A stretch of 64,000 bases of DNA. It comes from Allosphingosinicella sp040255785 (GTDB lineage: Bacteria; Pseudomonadota; Alphaproteobacteria; Sphingomonadales; Sphingomonadaceae). The stretch is taken from the NCBI GenBank assembly GCA_040255785.1, contig JBDZVR010000003.1:1-64000 (forward strand), read 5' to 3'. Of this stretch, positions 18,643 through 26,413 are shown one piece after another (position 1 is the stretch's first letter; every line of letters starts with the position of its first letter). The notes under the pieces are model-generated. The model was not told the DNA's origin, searched no databases, and worked only from the letters and a program-made list of their open reading frames with translations. A program made the position numbers and the translations under genes.

Positions 18643-19941
18643 ATGTTGCGAATCGTGGCCAAGGACGACGTGCGCCTTGGAATGTATATCCACCGTCTCG
18701 AGGGGGCGTGGCTCAAGCATCCGTTCTGGCGGAAGAGTTTTTTGCTCACCGATCCTGACGATCTTGAAGTCATTCGCGGCGGCGACTTCACCGCCATCGT
18801 CATCGACGACAGCAAGAGCCTGATCCCGGCCAGCGAAACCGGGCCGGAAGTGGCCTCGCCGGAGCAGGCCGCGGCCGCGGCCGAGCCACCTGCCGCGACA
18901 GTCGCGCGCGCCGCAGCGGCCGAGCCCGCCGCGATCCGGCCCCGGCCGGCGCCGCGCCCGCCCCGGCCGGAACCAAGGCTCAGCGCCGCCGAGGAGCTGG
19001 ACCGGGCCGCCGCGATCGCGCGCAAGGCGGTGCGCAGCGTCGCCCAGCTGCTCGCGGAGGCGCGCCTCGGCCGCGCGGTCGATATCGCCCGGGTGATCCC
19101 GGTGGTGGAGGACATCGCCGCCTCGGTCGACCGCAATCCATCGGCGTTGATCAGCGTCAGCAGGATGCGATCGAAGGACGAATATACCTACTGCCATTCG
19201 GTGGCCGTGTGCGCGCTGATGGTCAATCTCGCCCGCCAGCTTGGCTTTCCCGAGCCGGAGGCGCGCGAGGCGGGGCTCGCCGGCCTGCTCCACGATTTCG
19301 GCAAGGTCTCGGTGCCGGAAAACCTCCTGACCAAGCCGGGCGCGCTGAGCGAGATCGAGTTCGGGCTGGTGCGCCAGCATGTCGAGCGCGGCCACCAACT
19401 CCTCAAGGCGCACAACTATCCCGAGGCGGTCGCCGACGCCGCGCTCCATCATCACGAGCGCTTCGATGGATCGGGCTACCCGCACGGGCTGAAGGGCGAG
19501 GAGATATCCCGGATCGCGCGGATGACGGCGGTGTGCGACGTCTATGACGCGATCACCGCCCGTCGCCCCTATCGCGAGCCGGCCGCGCCGGCGGATTCGC
19601 TCGCCAGCATGTTCCGTTGGCAAGGCCAGTTCGATCCCGAGATTCTCGCCGCCTTCATCCGCAGCCTCGGCATCTACCCGGTGGGCAGCCTGGTGCGCCT
19701 GAAATCGAACCGGCTGGCGCTGGTGATCGACCAGGTCGAGGATGATTCGATGCGCCCACTGGTGCGCGCCTTCTATTGCATCGACAGCCGCAGGCGGGTG
19801 CCGGCGATCGACCTCGATCTGTCGGTCGAGGCGCGGGACGCGATCGTCTCGCGCGAGGATCCGGTGAAATGGGGCTTCACCAACTGGGAAACGCAGTGGA
19901 CCAACGTGATCCGGGCCGCGCCCGCCGCCAGCGCCGCCTGA
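18643..19941 (+). CDS. HD-GYP domain phosphodiesterase with N-terminal DUF3391
   Basis: A 432-residue soluble protein likely to hydrolyse cyclic di-GMP. The N-terminal 'LRIVAKDDVRLGMYIHRLEGAWLKHPFWRKSF' is the DUF3391 domain often paired with HD-GYP. An Ala/Pro-rich linker covers roughly 70-110. The HD-GYP domain holds 'YCHSVAVCALMV' (His), 'LLHDFGKV' (HD pair, about residue 217) and 'HHERFDGSGYPHGLKGEEI' (GYP motif, about residues 270-290), all intact. An in-frame GTG two codons earlier is an alternative start; AGGGA lies 9 bases before this ATG. It converges with a PilZ gene 21 bases away, a second link to c-di-GMP. Confidence 0.9.
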   Translation: MLRIVAKDDVRLGMYIHRLEGAWLKHPFWRKSFLLTDPDDLEVIRGGDFTAIVIDDSKSLIPASETGPEVASPEQAAAAAEPPAATVARAAAAEPAAIRPRPAPRPPRPEPRLSAAEELDRAAAIARKAVRSVAQLLAEARLGRAVDIARVIPVVEDIAASVDRNPSALISVSRMRSKDEYTYCHSVAVCALMVNLARQLGFPEPEAREAGLAGLLHDFGKVSVPENLLTKPGALSEIEFGLVRQHVERGHQLLKAHNYPEAVADAALHHHERFDGSGYPHGLKGEEISRIARMTAVCDVYDAITARRPYREPAAPADSLASMFRWQGQFDPEILAAFIRSLGIYPVGSLVRLKSNRLALVIDQVEDDSMRPLVRAFYCIDSRRRVPAIDLDLSVEARDAIVSREDPVKWGFTNWETQWTNVIRAAPAASAA

Positions 19942-19962
19942 CCGGCGACCCGGCGTAGCGGC

Positions 19963-20400
19963 TCAGCGCCTGGCGGATGCCGGATCGAGCGCGAATCCGG
20001 CCCACATCGCCGCTTCCTCATGGGCCCGGGCGTCGCAGCCGGCGCGGTGACGCCGATGCAGCCTTTCGACCAGTTCCGGTTCGAGCGGCCGGTGGAATTT
20101 CAGCCCGAGCATGAAGTTGCGCACCCAGCGCACCTCCGCGGCTTGGTAGCGCGGCTTGACGATCTGGACGAAGACGGTGTCGCCGACCGCGAATGGCGTG
20201 TCGCTGATCCCCGCCGCGCCGTTGCACGAAATGTCCTTGAGATGGAGCACCGCATGGATGCGCCGCGAGCGGATCGGAACGTCGCAGCCGATGAAATCGT
20301 GGCGCTGGTCGGCGCAGCGCTGGGCGCGCCTGGGCGATTCGTCGGATGAGGACAATCCGACGACCGATCGAAGCTCGTCCGCCAAGTTCCGCAATTTCAC
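19963..20400 (-). CDS. PilZ domain protein
   Basis: A 145-residue protein. The GTG start (MKLRNLADELRSVV) has GGGGAGG 7 bases upstream and is preferred over a longer reading. PilZ-like elements are 'DVPIRSRRIHAVLHLKDISCNGAAG' (the D/N-x-S-x-x-G block, here DISCNGAAG) and 'VRWVRNFMLGLKFHRP' at the end of the barrel. The RxxxR element before the barrel is weak, so c-di-GMP binding is not assured. It follows the methionine aminopeptidase gene on the same strand after 66 bases and converges with the HD-GYP gene. Confidence 0.75.
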   Translation of the reverse strand: MKLRNLADELRSVVGLSSSDESPRRAQRCADQRHDFIGCDVPIRSRRIHAVLHLKDISCNGAAGISDTPFAVGDTVFVQIVKPRYQAAEVRWVRNFMLGLKFHRPLEPELVERLHRRHRAGCDARAHEEAAMWAGFALDPASARR

Positions 20401-20466
20401 CAGTCTGCCTCCCCGATCGCGAGATTCCCCCAAGGGAATCAATGGCAGGCGATAGTTAGCGAATGG

Positions 20467-21303
20467 TTAGCGCACGATCGGGGAATAAGGCGGGCGATCG
20501 TGGCCCGCCGGGCTCCTCGTGAAGATCTCGCAGCCGGTCTCGGTGATTCCGACCGAATGTTCGAACTGCGCCGAGAGCGAGCGGTCGCGCGTCACCGCGG
20601 TCCAGCCGTCGTCGAGAATCTTGCAGTCCGGCCGACCGATATTGATCATCGGCTCGATCGTGAAGAACATGCCGGGCCTGAGCTCCGGCCCGGAGCCGGC
20701 GATCGCGGCGTGGACGATCTCCGGCGCGTCGTGAAAGACGCGGCCGAGGCCATGTCCGCAAAAGTCGCGCACGACGCTGTAGCGATGCTTCCTTGCATGG
20801 GCCTCGATCGCGGCGCCGATGTCGCCGAGCCGAGCGCCGGGCCTGGCCGCCTCGATGCCGAGCATCATGCACTCCCAGGTCACCTCGACCAGCCGCCGCG
20901 CCTTCAGCGGCACCTCGCCGACCAGGTACATGCGGCTGGTGTCGCCGTGCCAGCCGTCGACGATCGGGGTGACGTCGACATTGACGATGTCGCCCTCGCG
21001 CAGGATGCGGTCCGGCGAGGGGATGCCGTGGCAGACGACATGGTTGATCGAGGTGCAGCAGCTCTTCGTGTAGCCGCGATAGCCCAGCGTCGCCGGAACC
21101 GCACCGCGCGCGCGCGTCTCCTCGTGGACGATGTCGTCGATGTCCTGGGTCGAAATGCCGGGCACGATATGGCCGGCGAGCGCGTCGAGAATCTCGGCCG
21201 CGACGCGGCCCGCGGCGCGCATCCCCTCGAAGCCCTCCGGCCCGTGCAGCTTGATCGCGCCGTGGCGGCCGATGACGGCGGTGTCGGTGAGCGTGTCGGT
21301 CAT
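20467..21303 (-). CDS. map: Methionine aminopeptidase type I
   Basis: A 278-residue enzyme that removes the initiator methionine from new proteins. The five metal ligands are present: Asp110 ('VNVDVTP'), Asp121 ('HGDTSRMY'), His in 'GHGLGRVFH', Glu in 'FFTIEPMINIG' and Glu in 'AQFEHSVGIT'. The start 'MTDTLTDTAVIGRHG' is chosen; another in-frame ATG 18 codons upstream would add a poorly conserved leader, and neither has a strong ribosome site. The gene is divergent from the CinA-like gene. Confidence 0.92.
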   Translation of the reverse strand: MTDTLTDTAVIGRHGAIKLHGPEGFEGMRAAGRVAAEILDALAGHIVPGISTQDIDDIVHEETRARGAVPATLGYRGYTKSCCTSINHVVCHGIPSPDRILREGDIVNVDVTPIVDGWHGDTSRMYLVGEVPLKARRLVEVTWECMMLGIEAARPGARLGDIGAAIEAHARKHRYSVVRDFCGHGLGRVFHDAPEIVHAAIAGSGPELRPGMFFTIEPMINIGRPDCKILDDGWTAVTRDRSLSAQFEHSVGITETGCEIFTRSPAGHDRPPYSPIVR

Positions 21304-21390
21304 CGCGCCGATATAGGCGGGGAGGGACAATTTTGCGACCCTGGCGCGAACGGACATGACGATTCGCCAACGAACCGATAGACCGGCACC

Positions 21391-22155
21391 ATGAGCCGCG
21401 AGCGAATCTGGACCGCCGCTCTCGTCGTGATCGGCGATGAAATCCTGTCGGGCCGGACCCAGGACCGCAACGTCGCGCAGGTCGCGACCTGGCTCAACAT
21501 CCAGGGCATCCGCCTCGCCGAGGTGCGGATCGTGCCCGACGACATGGACGCGATCGGCCGGGCGATCGTGGCGCTGCGCGGCGACCATGACTATCTCTTC
21601 ACCACCGGCGGCATCGGGCCGACCCACGACGACATCACCGTCGATGCGATCGCGGCCGCGCTCGGCCTGCCCGTCGTCGTCAATCCGCGCGCTCGCGAAA
21701 TCCTCGAAGCCTATTACGCGACGCGCGGCGGCGTCACCGAGGCTCGCCTGCGGATGGCGCGCATGCCCGAGGGCGCGCGGCTGATCGAAAACCGGCTCTC
21801 CGGCGCGCCGGGCATCTGCGTCGGCAATATCTACATTCTCGCCGGCATTCCGCATATCGCCGGGCTGATGCTCGAGGCGCTGACCGGCCAGCTTGAGGGC
21901 GGCCGCCCGCTGCTGTCGCGCACGATCGGCTGCTGGTCGCCGGAGAGCGAAGTCGCGGACCTGCTCGCCGAGGTCGAGCGCGCGCATCCCGATTGCCGGA
22001 TCGGCTCCTATCCCTTCTTCAGGGACGGCCGCGTCGGCGCGAACTTCGTGATCCGCGGCACCGTCGCCGGCGCGCTCGAGGCCTGCGCCGCGGATCTTGC
22101 CGGGCGACTGGAGGCGAAGGGTTTCACGCCGGTCAGCGGCGGAATCCCGATCTAG
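21391..22155 (+). CDS. CinA-like molybdopterin-binding domain protein
   Basis: A 254-residue protein made of the MoCF_biosynth (molybdopterin-binding) domain alone. 'ALVVIGDEILSGRTQDRN' and 'YLFTTGGIGPTHDDIT' are the two conserved loops, as in the N-terminal half of CinA. The C-terminal nicotinamide-nucleotide amidase domain of full CinA is absent. The usual label is competence/damage-inducible protein A; in related proteins the domain acts on NAD-derived metabolites. The next gene starts one base after its stop. Confidence 0.85.
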   Translation: MSRERIWTAALVVIGDEILSGRTQDRNVAQVATWLNIQGIRLAEVRIVPDDMDAIGRAIVALRGDHDYLFTTGGIGPTHDDITVDAIAAALGLPVVVNPRAREILEAYYATRGGVTEARLRMARMPEGARLIENRLSGAPGICVGNIYILAGIPHIAGLMLEALTGQLEGGRPLLSRTIGCWSPESEVADLLAEVERAHPDCRIGSYPFFRDGRVGANFVIRGTVAGALEACAADLAGRLEAKGFTPVSGGIPI

Positions 22156-22156
22156 C

Positions 22157-23326
22157 ATGGCGCATGTCCTGCTCGGCTGGGAGCTGGGCGCCGGCCGTGG
22201 CCATGCGCTGCGGCTGCACCAGTTCGCCAATGCCTTGCGCGGGGCGGGCCATCGCGTCAGCATCGCGGTCCAGCGCCTTGACTGCTTCGGGCCGGCATGG
22301 CCCGAAGGGGTGGACGTCTGGCAGGCGCCGGTGACGCCGCGGCTGCTGGTCAGCACCGCGCGGGCGGCGTCCGGGCCGCTTGCCGGCATGGCCGACATCC
22401 TCGCCCGCCTGGGCATGGATGATGCCGGGCTGGTCGCGGCGGTGATCCGCGGCTGGGACCGGCTGCTGGCCGCGATCCGGCCCGACCTCCTCGTCAGCGA
22501 TTTCGCGCCCTTCCTCCAGCTCGCCGCGCGCGGCCGGCTGCCGGTGATCGCGGCCGGAGCCGGCTTTTCGGTTCCCCCGTGCTCGATGGACGCCTTTCCC
22601 GCGCTGATCGAGGGCGGCCGGGGCGTCGATCAGGCGCGCCTGCTCGCGAGCGTCAATGCCGCGCTGTTGGCCACCGATCGCGCGCCGCTCGACGCGGCGC
22701 CGGGGATCTGGACGGCGACACGCGCGCTGGTGGCGACCTTCGCCGAGCTCGATCCCTATGCCGGGCACCGCGACGGCGCATATTTCCAGCCGGTCGAGGC
22801 GGGCTTCGACGCCCGCGCCGGCGATGGCGAGGAGGTCTTCGTCTACGGCTCGGAGCGGGTGCCGGTGGATGGCGCGATCTGGCAGGGGCTGGCCCGCTCG
22901 GGCCTCAAGGTGCGGCTCCATGTCCCGCGCGCCACCGCACCCGCGCGCGAGCGCTGGCGCGCGCTCGGGCTGATCGTGGAGCCGGCGCCGGTGCCGTTCG
23001 CGACGATCGCCCGGCGCTCGCGCCTGGTCGCCTCGCATGGCGGGCACGGCTTCGTTTGCGCCGCCATGCTCGCGGGCCTGCCGCAGGTCGTCTTCCACTA
23101 CGATCTCGAAAAGCTGATTCACGGCCGCGCGATCGCGCGCGAGGGGCTGGGCGGCCATGTCGCGCTCAGCGCGCTCGATCCGGCGCGCTTCGGCGCGGAT
23201 CTCGCCAGGCTTCACCGCGACGAATCGCTTGCCGCGCGCGCCCGCGCGGCGGGCGAGCGGCTGCGCTCGCGCAACCAGCGGCCGCTCGAACAGGGCCTGG
23301 TCGAGGCGGTGGCGGCGCTCGCCTGA
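22157..23326 (+). CDS. Glycosyltransferase, GT-B fold (UGT/MurG-like)
   Basis: A 389-residue protein. The N terminus 'MAHVLLGWELGAGRGHALRLHQFANAL' is a glycine-rich GT-B acceptor-domain start. Toward the C terminus 'SRLVASHGGHGFVCAAMLAGLPQVVFHYDLEK' fits the donor-binding block of GT1/GT28 enzymes, including the HGG motif. No signal peptide or membrane span is seen, so it acts in the cytoplasm. It begins one base after the CinA-like gene and is probably cotranscribed. Donor and acceptor are unknown. Confidence 0.75.
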   Translation: MAHVLLGWELGAGRGHALRLHQFANALRGAGHRVSIAVQRLDCFGPAWPEGVDVWQAPVTPRLLVSTARAASGPLAGMADILARLGMDDAGLVAAVIRGWDRLLAAIRPDLLVSDFAPFLQLAARGRLPVIAAGAGFSVPPCSMDAFPALIEGGRGVDQARLLASVNAALLATDRAPLDAAPGIWTATRALVATFAELDPYAGHRDGAYFQPVEAGFDARAGDGEEVFVYGSERVPVDGAIWQGLARSGLKVRLHVPRATAPARERWRALGLIVEPAPVPFATIARRSRLVASHGGHGFVCAAMLAGLPQVVFHYDLEKLIHGRAIAREGLGGHVALSALDPARFGADLARLHRDESLAARARAAGERLRSRNQRPLEQGLVEAVAALA

Positions 23327-23387
23327 GCCGCACGAGGGAAACAAGCGGGTCCTGGCGAGTTCGGCCCGGCGCAGCAAGGAGACTGAA

Positions 23388-23804
23388 ATGGATCGCCTGT
23401 TCACGCTTTTCGCCAGCAAGGTCGCCTGGATCGTCGGGCAGCCCGCCGCCTTCATCATTGCCTGCGGCGCCGTCGTGATATGGGCGCTCTGCGGCCCATT
23501 CTTCGCCTATTCGGACACCTGGCAGCTCATCATCAACACGTCGACGACGATCGTCACCTTCCTGATGGTGTTCGTCATCCAGAACAGCCAGAATCGCGAC
23601 GGCGCGGCCACCCAGGCCAAGCTCGATGAGCTGCTGCGCGCGGTGGGCAAGGCGCGGCCCGCCTTCATCGGGATCGAACATCTCACCTCCGCCCAGCTCG
23701 AACTGATCCGCGCCGCGATCGAGCGCGACACCGGCCAGTCTGACGAACATGCGAAAGGCAGGACGGCGGGCGACACGGTCGATCGCCTGCTGCGTCGCTA
23801 TTGA
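23388..23804 (+). CDS. Low-affinity iron permease family protein
   Basis: A 138-residue membrane protein with a good ribosome site (AAGGAG, 7 bases upstream). Two hydrophobic segments, about residues 20-36 and 47-62, are followed by 'FVIQNSQNRDGAATQAKLDEL', the signature of the Iron_permease family (PF04120). Transport has been shown for the fungal relative only; the bacterial role is uncertain. The soluble tail ends 'DTVDRLLRRY'. It follows the glycosyltransferase gene after 61 bases. Confidence 0.85.
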   Translation: MDRLFTLFASKVAWIVGQPAAFIIACGAVVIWALCGPFFAYSDTWQLIINTSTTIVTFLMVFVIQNSQNRDGAATQAKLDELLRAVGKARPAFIGIEHLTSAQLELIRAAIERDTGQSDEHAKGRTAGDTVDRLLRRY

Positions 23805-24402
23805 GGACAGCCGCCGGTCCGGCGCCCCCGGCCCGCATCGCTTTGGGCTGGAGCCCGCTGCCGGCGGCGGCGGCGGTGGGGGGAGCGATAACGCCGGGCC
23901 GCCGGCCGCCGGAACCGATCCCGGCCGCTGCCGGCTGCTGCGGGGGGGGGGGGCGGACGACCCGCCGGCGCGCGCGGGGGATGGGGGAAATTAGCAGGAA
24001 AATGAAGAGGGCAGCATGCCGCCAGCCGGCACGGGGGGGACAGGGGGCTGGACGCCTACGCTTATGACATCGAGTGCGCCAGCCGGCGCGCGCGAGACGG
24101 GGGGATTTTGCGACCACGGCAATTGCGAGCCTTGCGCCAGCCGACGCGCGTGGGAACGAGTCGCGCACCCAGCGGCCGAACGCGGCGGGATCCCGCCAGC
24201 CGGCACGCGCGCGGGGACGGGGTTGCGGTGGTCCGCATTTGCCCGCCGCCGGCACGCACTCCGCAAGCCAATATCCGGCGCGTTCCGACAGACAGCCACG
24301 CCGCTTGCGCCGCCGGCCGCGGCCGCGCGCACGGGCGGCGCGAAGCTCCTTCCTTGACAGCAGGGCCACCGGCCCCATATGCGCCCGGCTTCCGCTTGGG
24401 TT
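23805..24402. other. Long non-coding stretch before tRNA-Glu, G-tracts and repeats
   Basis: No convincing gene lies in these 598 bases; reading frames on both strands are low in complexity and rich in Ala, Arg and Pro. It contains an uninterrupted run of 12 G (23942-23953), several shorter G-tracts and a family of short repeats (listed separately). A promoter for the tRNA must lie near its right end, but I cannot define one. Confidence 0.6.
24015..24260. repeat. Array of about 58-base periodic repeats
   Basis: The core GCCAGCCGGC, or a one-base variant, followed by a CG-rich tail recurs at 24021, 24078, 24136 and 24195, spacing 57, 58 and 59 bases. A degraded fifth copy (gccgccggcacgc) starts at 24245. 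Each core is followed within about 20 bases by a G-rich block (for example gggggggac, agacgggggg, cggggacgggg). The parts between are not conserved. The core is half of the perfect palindrome found at 59196-59211. Confidence 0.6.
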
Positions 24403-24478
24403 GGCCCCTTCGTCTAGCGGTCCAGGACGTCGCCCTCTCACGGCGAAAACACGGGTTCGAGTCCCGTAGGGGTCACCA
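24403..24478 (+). tRNA. tRNA-Glu (anticodon CTC)
   Basis: A full cloverleaf can be folded: acceptor GGCCCCT with AGGGGTC (one G-T pair), anticodon stem TCGCC/GGCGA around the loop CTCTCAC giving anticodon CTC, and T-arm ACGGG-TTCGAGT-CCCGT. The 3' CCA is encoded. The 3' end (24462-24478) forms the left part of a direct repeat copied at 25466 and, in degraded form, at 26306, so this tRNA is an integration site. Confidence 0.93.
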
Positions 24479-24489
24479 AACCTGCCGAA
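24462..24489 (+). repeat. Attachment-site copy 1 (in tRNA-Glu 3' end)
   Basis: A 28-base sequence beginning tcccgtaggggtcacca that spans the end of tRNA-Glu and 11 bases beyond. It is identical to 25466-25493. This is the functional tRNA end and so the attL-type site. Confidence 0.85.
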
Positions 24490-24722
24490 TCTCGGCCTTC
24501 GCCACGGGCGGATGCATCGGCGCGAGCCTGTCCAACACCTATGCCCCCAGCGTCAACGTGAACGTGTCGGGCGGGCAGGACGCCCGCGTTGCCCGTCAAA
24601 TCGCTGATGCTGTGGGCCAAGCCCTTGATAGCCGCCGCCCGGACACCTTCCGCCGTTCCGAAGCCCAGCAGCTTGCCAAGGCCCAGACCGCTATCAGCAG
24701 GGCCGGGACGCGGAATAATTAA
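24480..24722 (+). pseudogene. C-terminal gene fragment, possibly phage tape-measure protein
   Basis: An open frame enters directly from the tRNA end, has no start of its own and ends with TAA at 24720. The reading 'APSVNVNVSGG', then 'ARQIADAVGQALDSRRPDTFRR', looks like a genuine protein tail. It recalls the ends of phage tail tape-measure proteins in sphingomonad prophages; that is an impression from pattern, not a search result. Integration at the tRNA would have cut it off from its upstream part. Confidence 0.4.
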
Positions 24723-24786
24723 TCCCGCGCCTCCAAATTAAGGATGCCGCCTTTACGGATACCTGTCCGCTCCATATAGTGACGCA

Positions 24787-24996
24787 ATGCCCTCTTGGTC
24801 CTTCGTTGTTGCTCTGGTGCTGGCTTTCATTGGCGCATTGACAGTGCAAGCCTTCGTTTCCGTGGAAAGCACCAAGCAGGGTGATGGCTTGGTCAAAATG
24901 TGGATCAAATCGGGCTGCATTGGCGGCCTGACGATGATCGGCATCATTCTCGCGTTCCTACTCTTGGCCAATGCCGTCAATTGGATCGAGATATAA
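24787..24996 (+). CDS. Small two-helix membrane protein in element A
   Basis: A 69-residue protein starting 'MPSWSFVVALVLAFIGALTVQAF'. Helix 1 is about residues 5-23 and helix 2 about residues 45-63 ('GGLTMIGIILAFLLLANAV'), with a polar loop 'SVESTKQGDGLVKMWIKSGC' between. The short hydrophilic ends and the small size resemble membrane proteins of mobile elements. No family recognised. Ribosome site weak. Confidence 0.5.
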   Translation: MPSWSFVVALVLAFIGALTVQAFVSVESTKQGDGLVKMWIKSGCIGGLTMIGIILAFLLLANAVNWIEI

Positions 24997-25025
24997 CCAC
25001 CACTTCCCCATCCAAAAGCAGCCGA

Positions 25026-25316
25026 CTAGCGAAGCTCCGCACCGCAGGTTTTGTGACGACATATATCCCAAGTCACTGCGCCGGTTCTGTAATACTCGAT
25101 ATGAGAACCACCGTCCTTCAACAGTCTCTCCCCACATTTCCAACATCTGAAGCGGGCCAGCGGAAGCATAAAAAGTGCGATGAACGCAGCCCAGCCTATA
25201 AAGCCCACGCGAGGATAAAACGGCATTAGGCAAAACATAAGCAAGGCGGCGACAGTGAATGTAAAACGCAGCAATTTGGAACGCCGAATAAATGCAGCCT
25301 TGTCACCCATGCCCAA
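25026..25316 (-). CDS. Small membrane protein with zinc-ribbon-like cysteines
   Basis: A 96-residue protein. Two hydrophobic helices (about residues 18-34 and 37-53) are followed by a soluble tail with 'RCWKCGERLL' and 'DICRHKTCGAEL', a CxxC...CxxxxC arrangement that could bind zinc. The start may instead be the second Met ('MGDKAAF'). It faces the other small protein of element A across a 29-base gap, on the opposite strand. Function unknown. Confidence 0.55.
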   Translation of the reverse strand: MGMGDKAAFIRRSKLLRFTFTVAALLMFCLMPFYPRVGFIGWAAFIALFMLPLARFRCWKCGERLLKDGGSHIEYYRTGAVTWDICRHKTCGAELR

Positions 25317-25364
25317 CTGTATCCCAAAGAAGGTGAGTTACAAAACACCAGTTCCAATGACCAT

Positions 25365-25482
25365 CAAAATCCCGCTGGAACGGGTAACGGGGCTGTGATA
25401 CAAGCCAAAGACCAGAAACGCCTAAGTGCTTGAAAAATGGTGGCTCAAGGGGGCTTGATAGCCCCTCCCGTAGGGGTCACCA
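25365..25482 (+). repeat. 118-base direct repeat, copy 1, ending in attachment site 2
   Basis: This stretch and 26204-26322 align end to end with one net gap and roughly three quarters identity by eye. Shared blocks include gtgat-caagcc, acgcctaagt, ctgaaaaat or ttgaaaaat, and aagggggc. Both end in a tRNA-Glu 3' end copy. The two are thus the matching right ends of related elements. Confidence 0.75.
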
Positions 25483-25493
25483 AACCTGCCGAA
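25466..25493 (+). repeat. Attachment-site copy 2
   Basis: Exactly the same 28 bases as 24462-24489, including the encoded CCA and 11 bases beyond. The upstream sequence here is not tRNA, so this is an att scar marking the far end of element A. Confidence 0.85.
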
Positions 25494-25557
25494 CGCCCCA
25501 ATCTTGTGGTCCTACTCCCCATTTCACGACCGTAGCATTTGCGATCATCGGCTTTAC

Positions 25558-26139
25558 CTACCTGCCCATGTCAAGCGTTGCCGATGCCAAAACTTGGACC
25601 CGGTCTAGCCGCTGACCCGGCTCCGTTGCGCGGCTGATTATCATCGTGAAAGCGGGTTCCTCACGGTTTCGATAAGTGGTTGAGATCATGTCATCCCGCG
25701 AATTGTCCTCCATTTTTTCCCATCGGCTCTCGAACCCGCTACTGTGGAGAACGGTCTCAATTGCGGGCTGGAGGTCACTACCGCCGCCGCCCGTGATATG
25801 ACACATTGGAAGCCGATCAGAGACGACGAGGATATAACCGGCGTTCGCGGTCGAGTTGATCCGCCAATAATGGTTCGCTACTCGCAACTCGGCAGGAGGG
25901 AGCGCCGCTTCGTCCACCGACGCAACCAACCCCATTTGTTCTCCGAGGCCAACCGTGGCGATAAACGGGCCTGTGCCTTCTGCCCAACTTGCGGGATTAA
26001 GCACCCACTCTTCGCACCCTCTCAATGCACCCGCGAACCCCCTCTCCAAGTCAGATTGAGCGTGTGCTGGTGTTGCCAGGGCCAGTCCGGCCAGCCCAAT
26101 CGCGAGACGTATCAGCACCAACAATCTCCCCAACTTCAT
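25558..26139 (-). CDS. Secreted protein of unknown function in element B
   Basis: A 193-residue protein with a signal peptide ('MKLGRLLVLIRLAIGLAGLALATPAHA', cleavage after about residue 27). The mature part contains 'GCEEWVLNPASWAEGTGPFIA' near the start, a single Cys pair (C42 and 'LPMCHITGGGG') and a C-terminal 'PGQRLDRVQVLASATLDMGR'. No known fold is recognised. It fills element B between attachment-site copies 2 and 3. The N-terminal signal and intact frame suggest it is functional. Confidence 0.6.
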   Translation of the reverse strand: MKLGRLLVLIRLAIGLAGLALATPAHAQSDLERGFAGALRGCEEWVLNPASWAEGTGPFIATVGLGEQMGLVASVDEAALPPAELRVANHYWRINSTANAGYILVVSDRLPMCHITGGGGSDLQPAIETVLHSSGFESRWEKMEDNSRDDMISTTYRNREEPAFTMIISRATEPGQRLDRVQVLASATLDMGR

Positions 26140-26203
26140 GCAACTTATAGCTACGCCAGACGATGACCTTTTTCTACTTCATTCCAGCCGACTCTAGTGG
26201 ATA

Positions 26204-26322
26204 CAAAATCCAACTGGAAAGGGTAACAGTGCTGTGATGCAAGCCAGATACAAGACACGCCTAAGTACCTGAAAAATAGTGATCAAAGGGGGCCTAGAGG
26301 TCCTCTCCCGCAGGGGTCGCCA
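26204..26322 (+). repeat. 119-base direct repeat, copy 2, ending in attachment site 3
   Basis: Partner of 25365-25482. It ends with the degraded tRNA-Glu 3' copy at 26306. Divergence is spread along the whole length, so the duplication is old or the two elements were related rather than identical. Confidence 0.75.
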
Positions 26323-26323
26323 C
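26306..26323 (+). repeat. Attachment-site copy 3 (degraded)
   Basis: tcccgcaggggtcgccac differs from the intact core by two transitions before homology fades. It sits just before the integrase remnant, as attL does in P4-type islands. Confidence 0.6.
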
Positions 26324-26413
26324 AATCCTCTCCCAGCGAGTGCCGGAAGAGGCTGCAAGTGGCTGATTGCCACAGGTTTTTCGTGGCATAGGTATCCCAT
26401 ACGGAGCAGCTTC

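Noticed and set aside
23942..23953. A biological signal in the 12-G run alone
   Set aside because: A run of this length may be a sequencing or assembly error, so it is reported only as part of the repeat region.
24015..24260. The periodic repeats as a CRISPR array
   Set aside because: Repeat cores are only about 10 bases, copies diverge, spacers are long and no cas gene is nearby.
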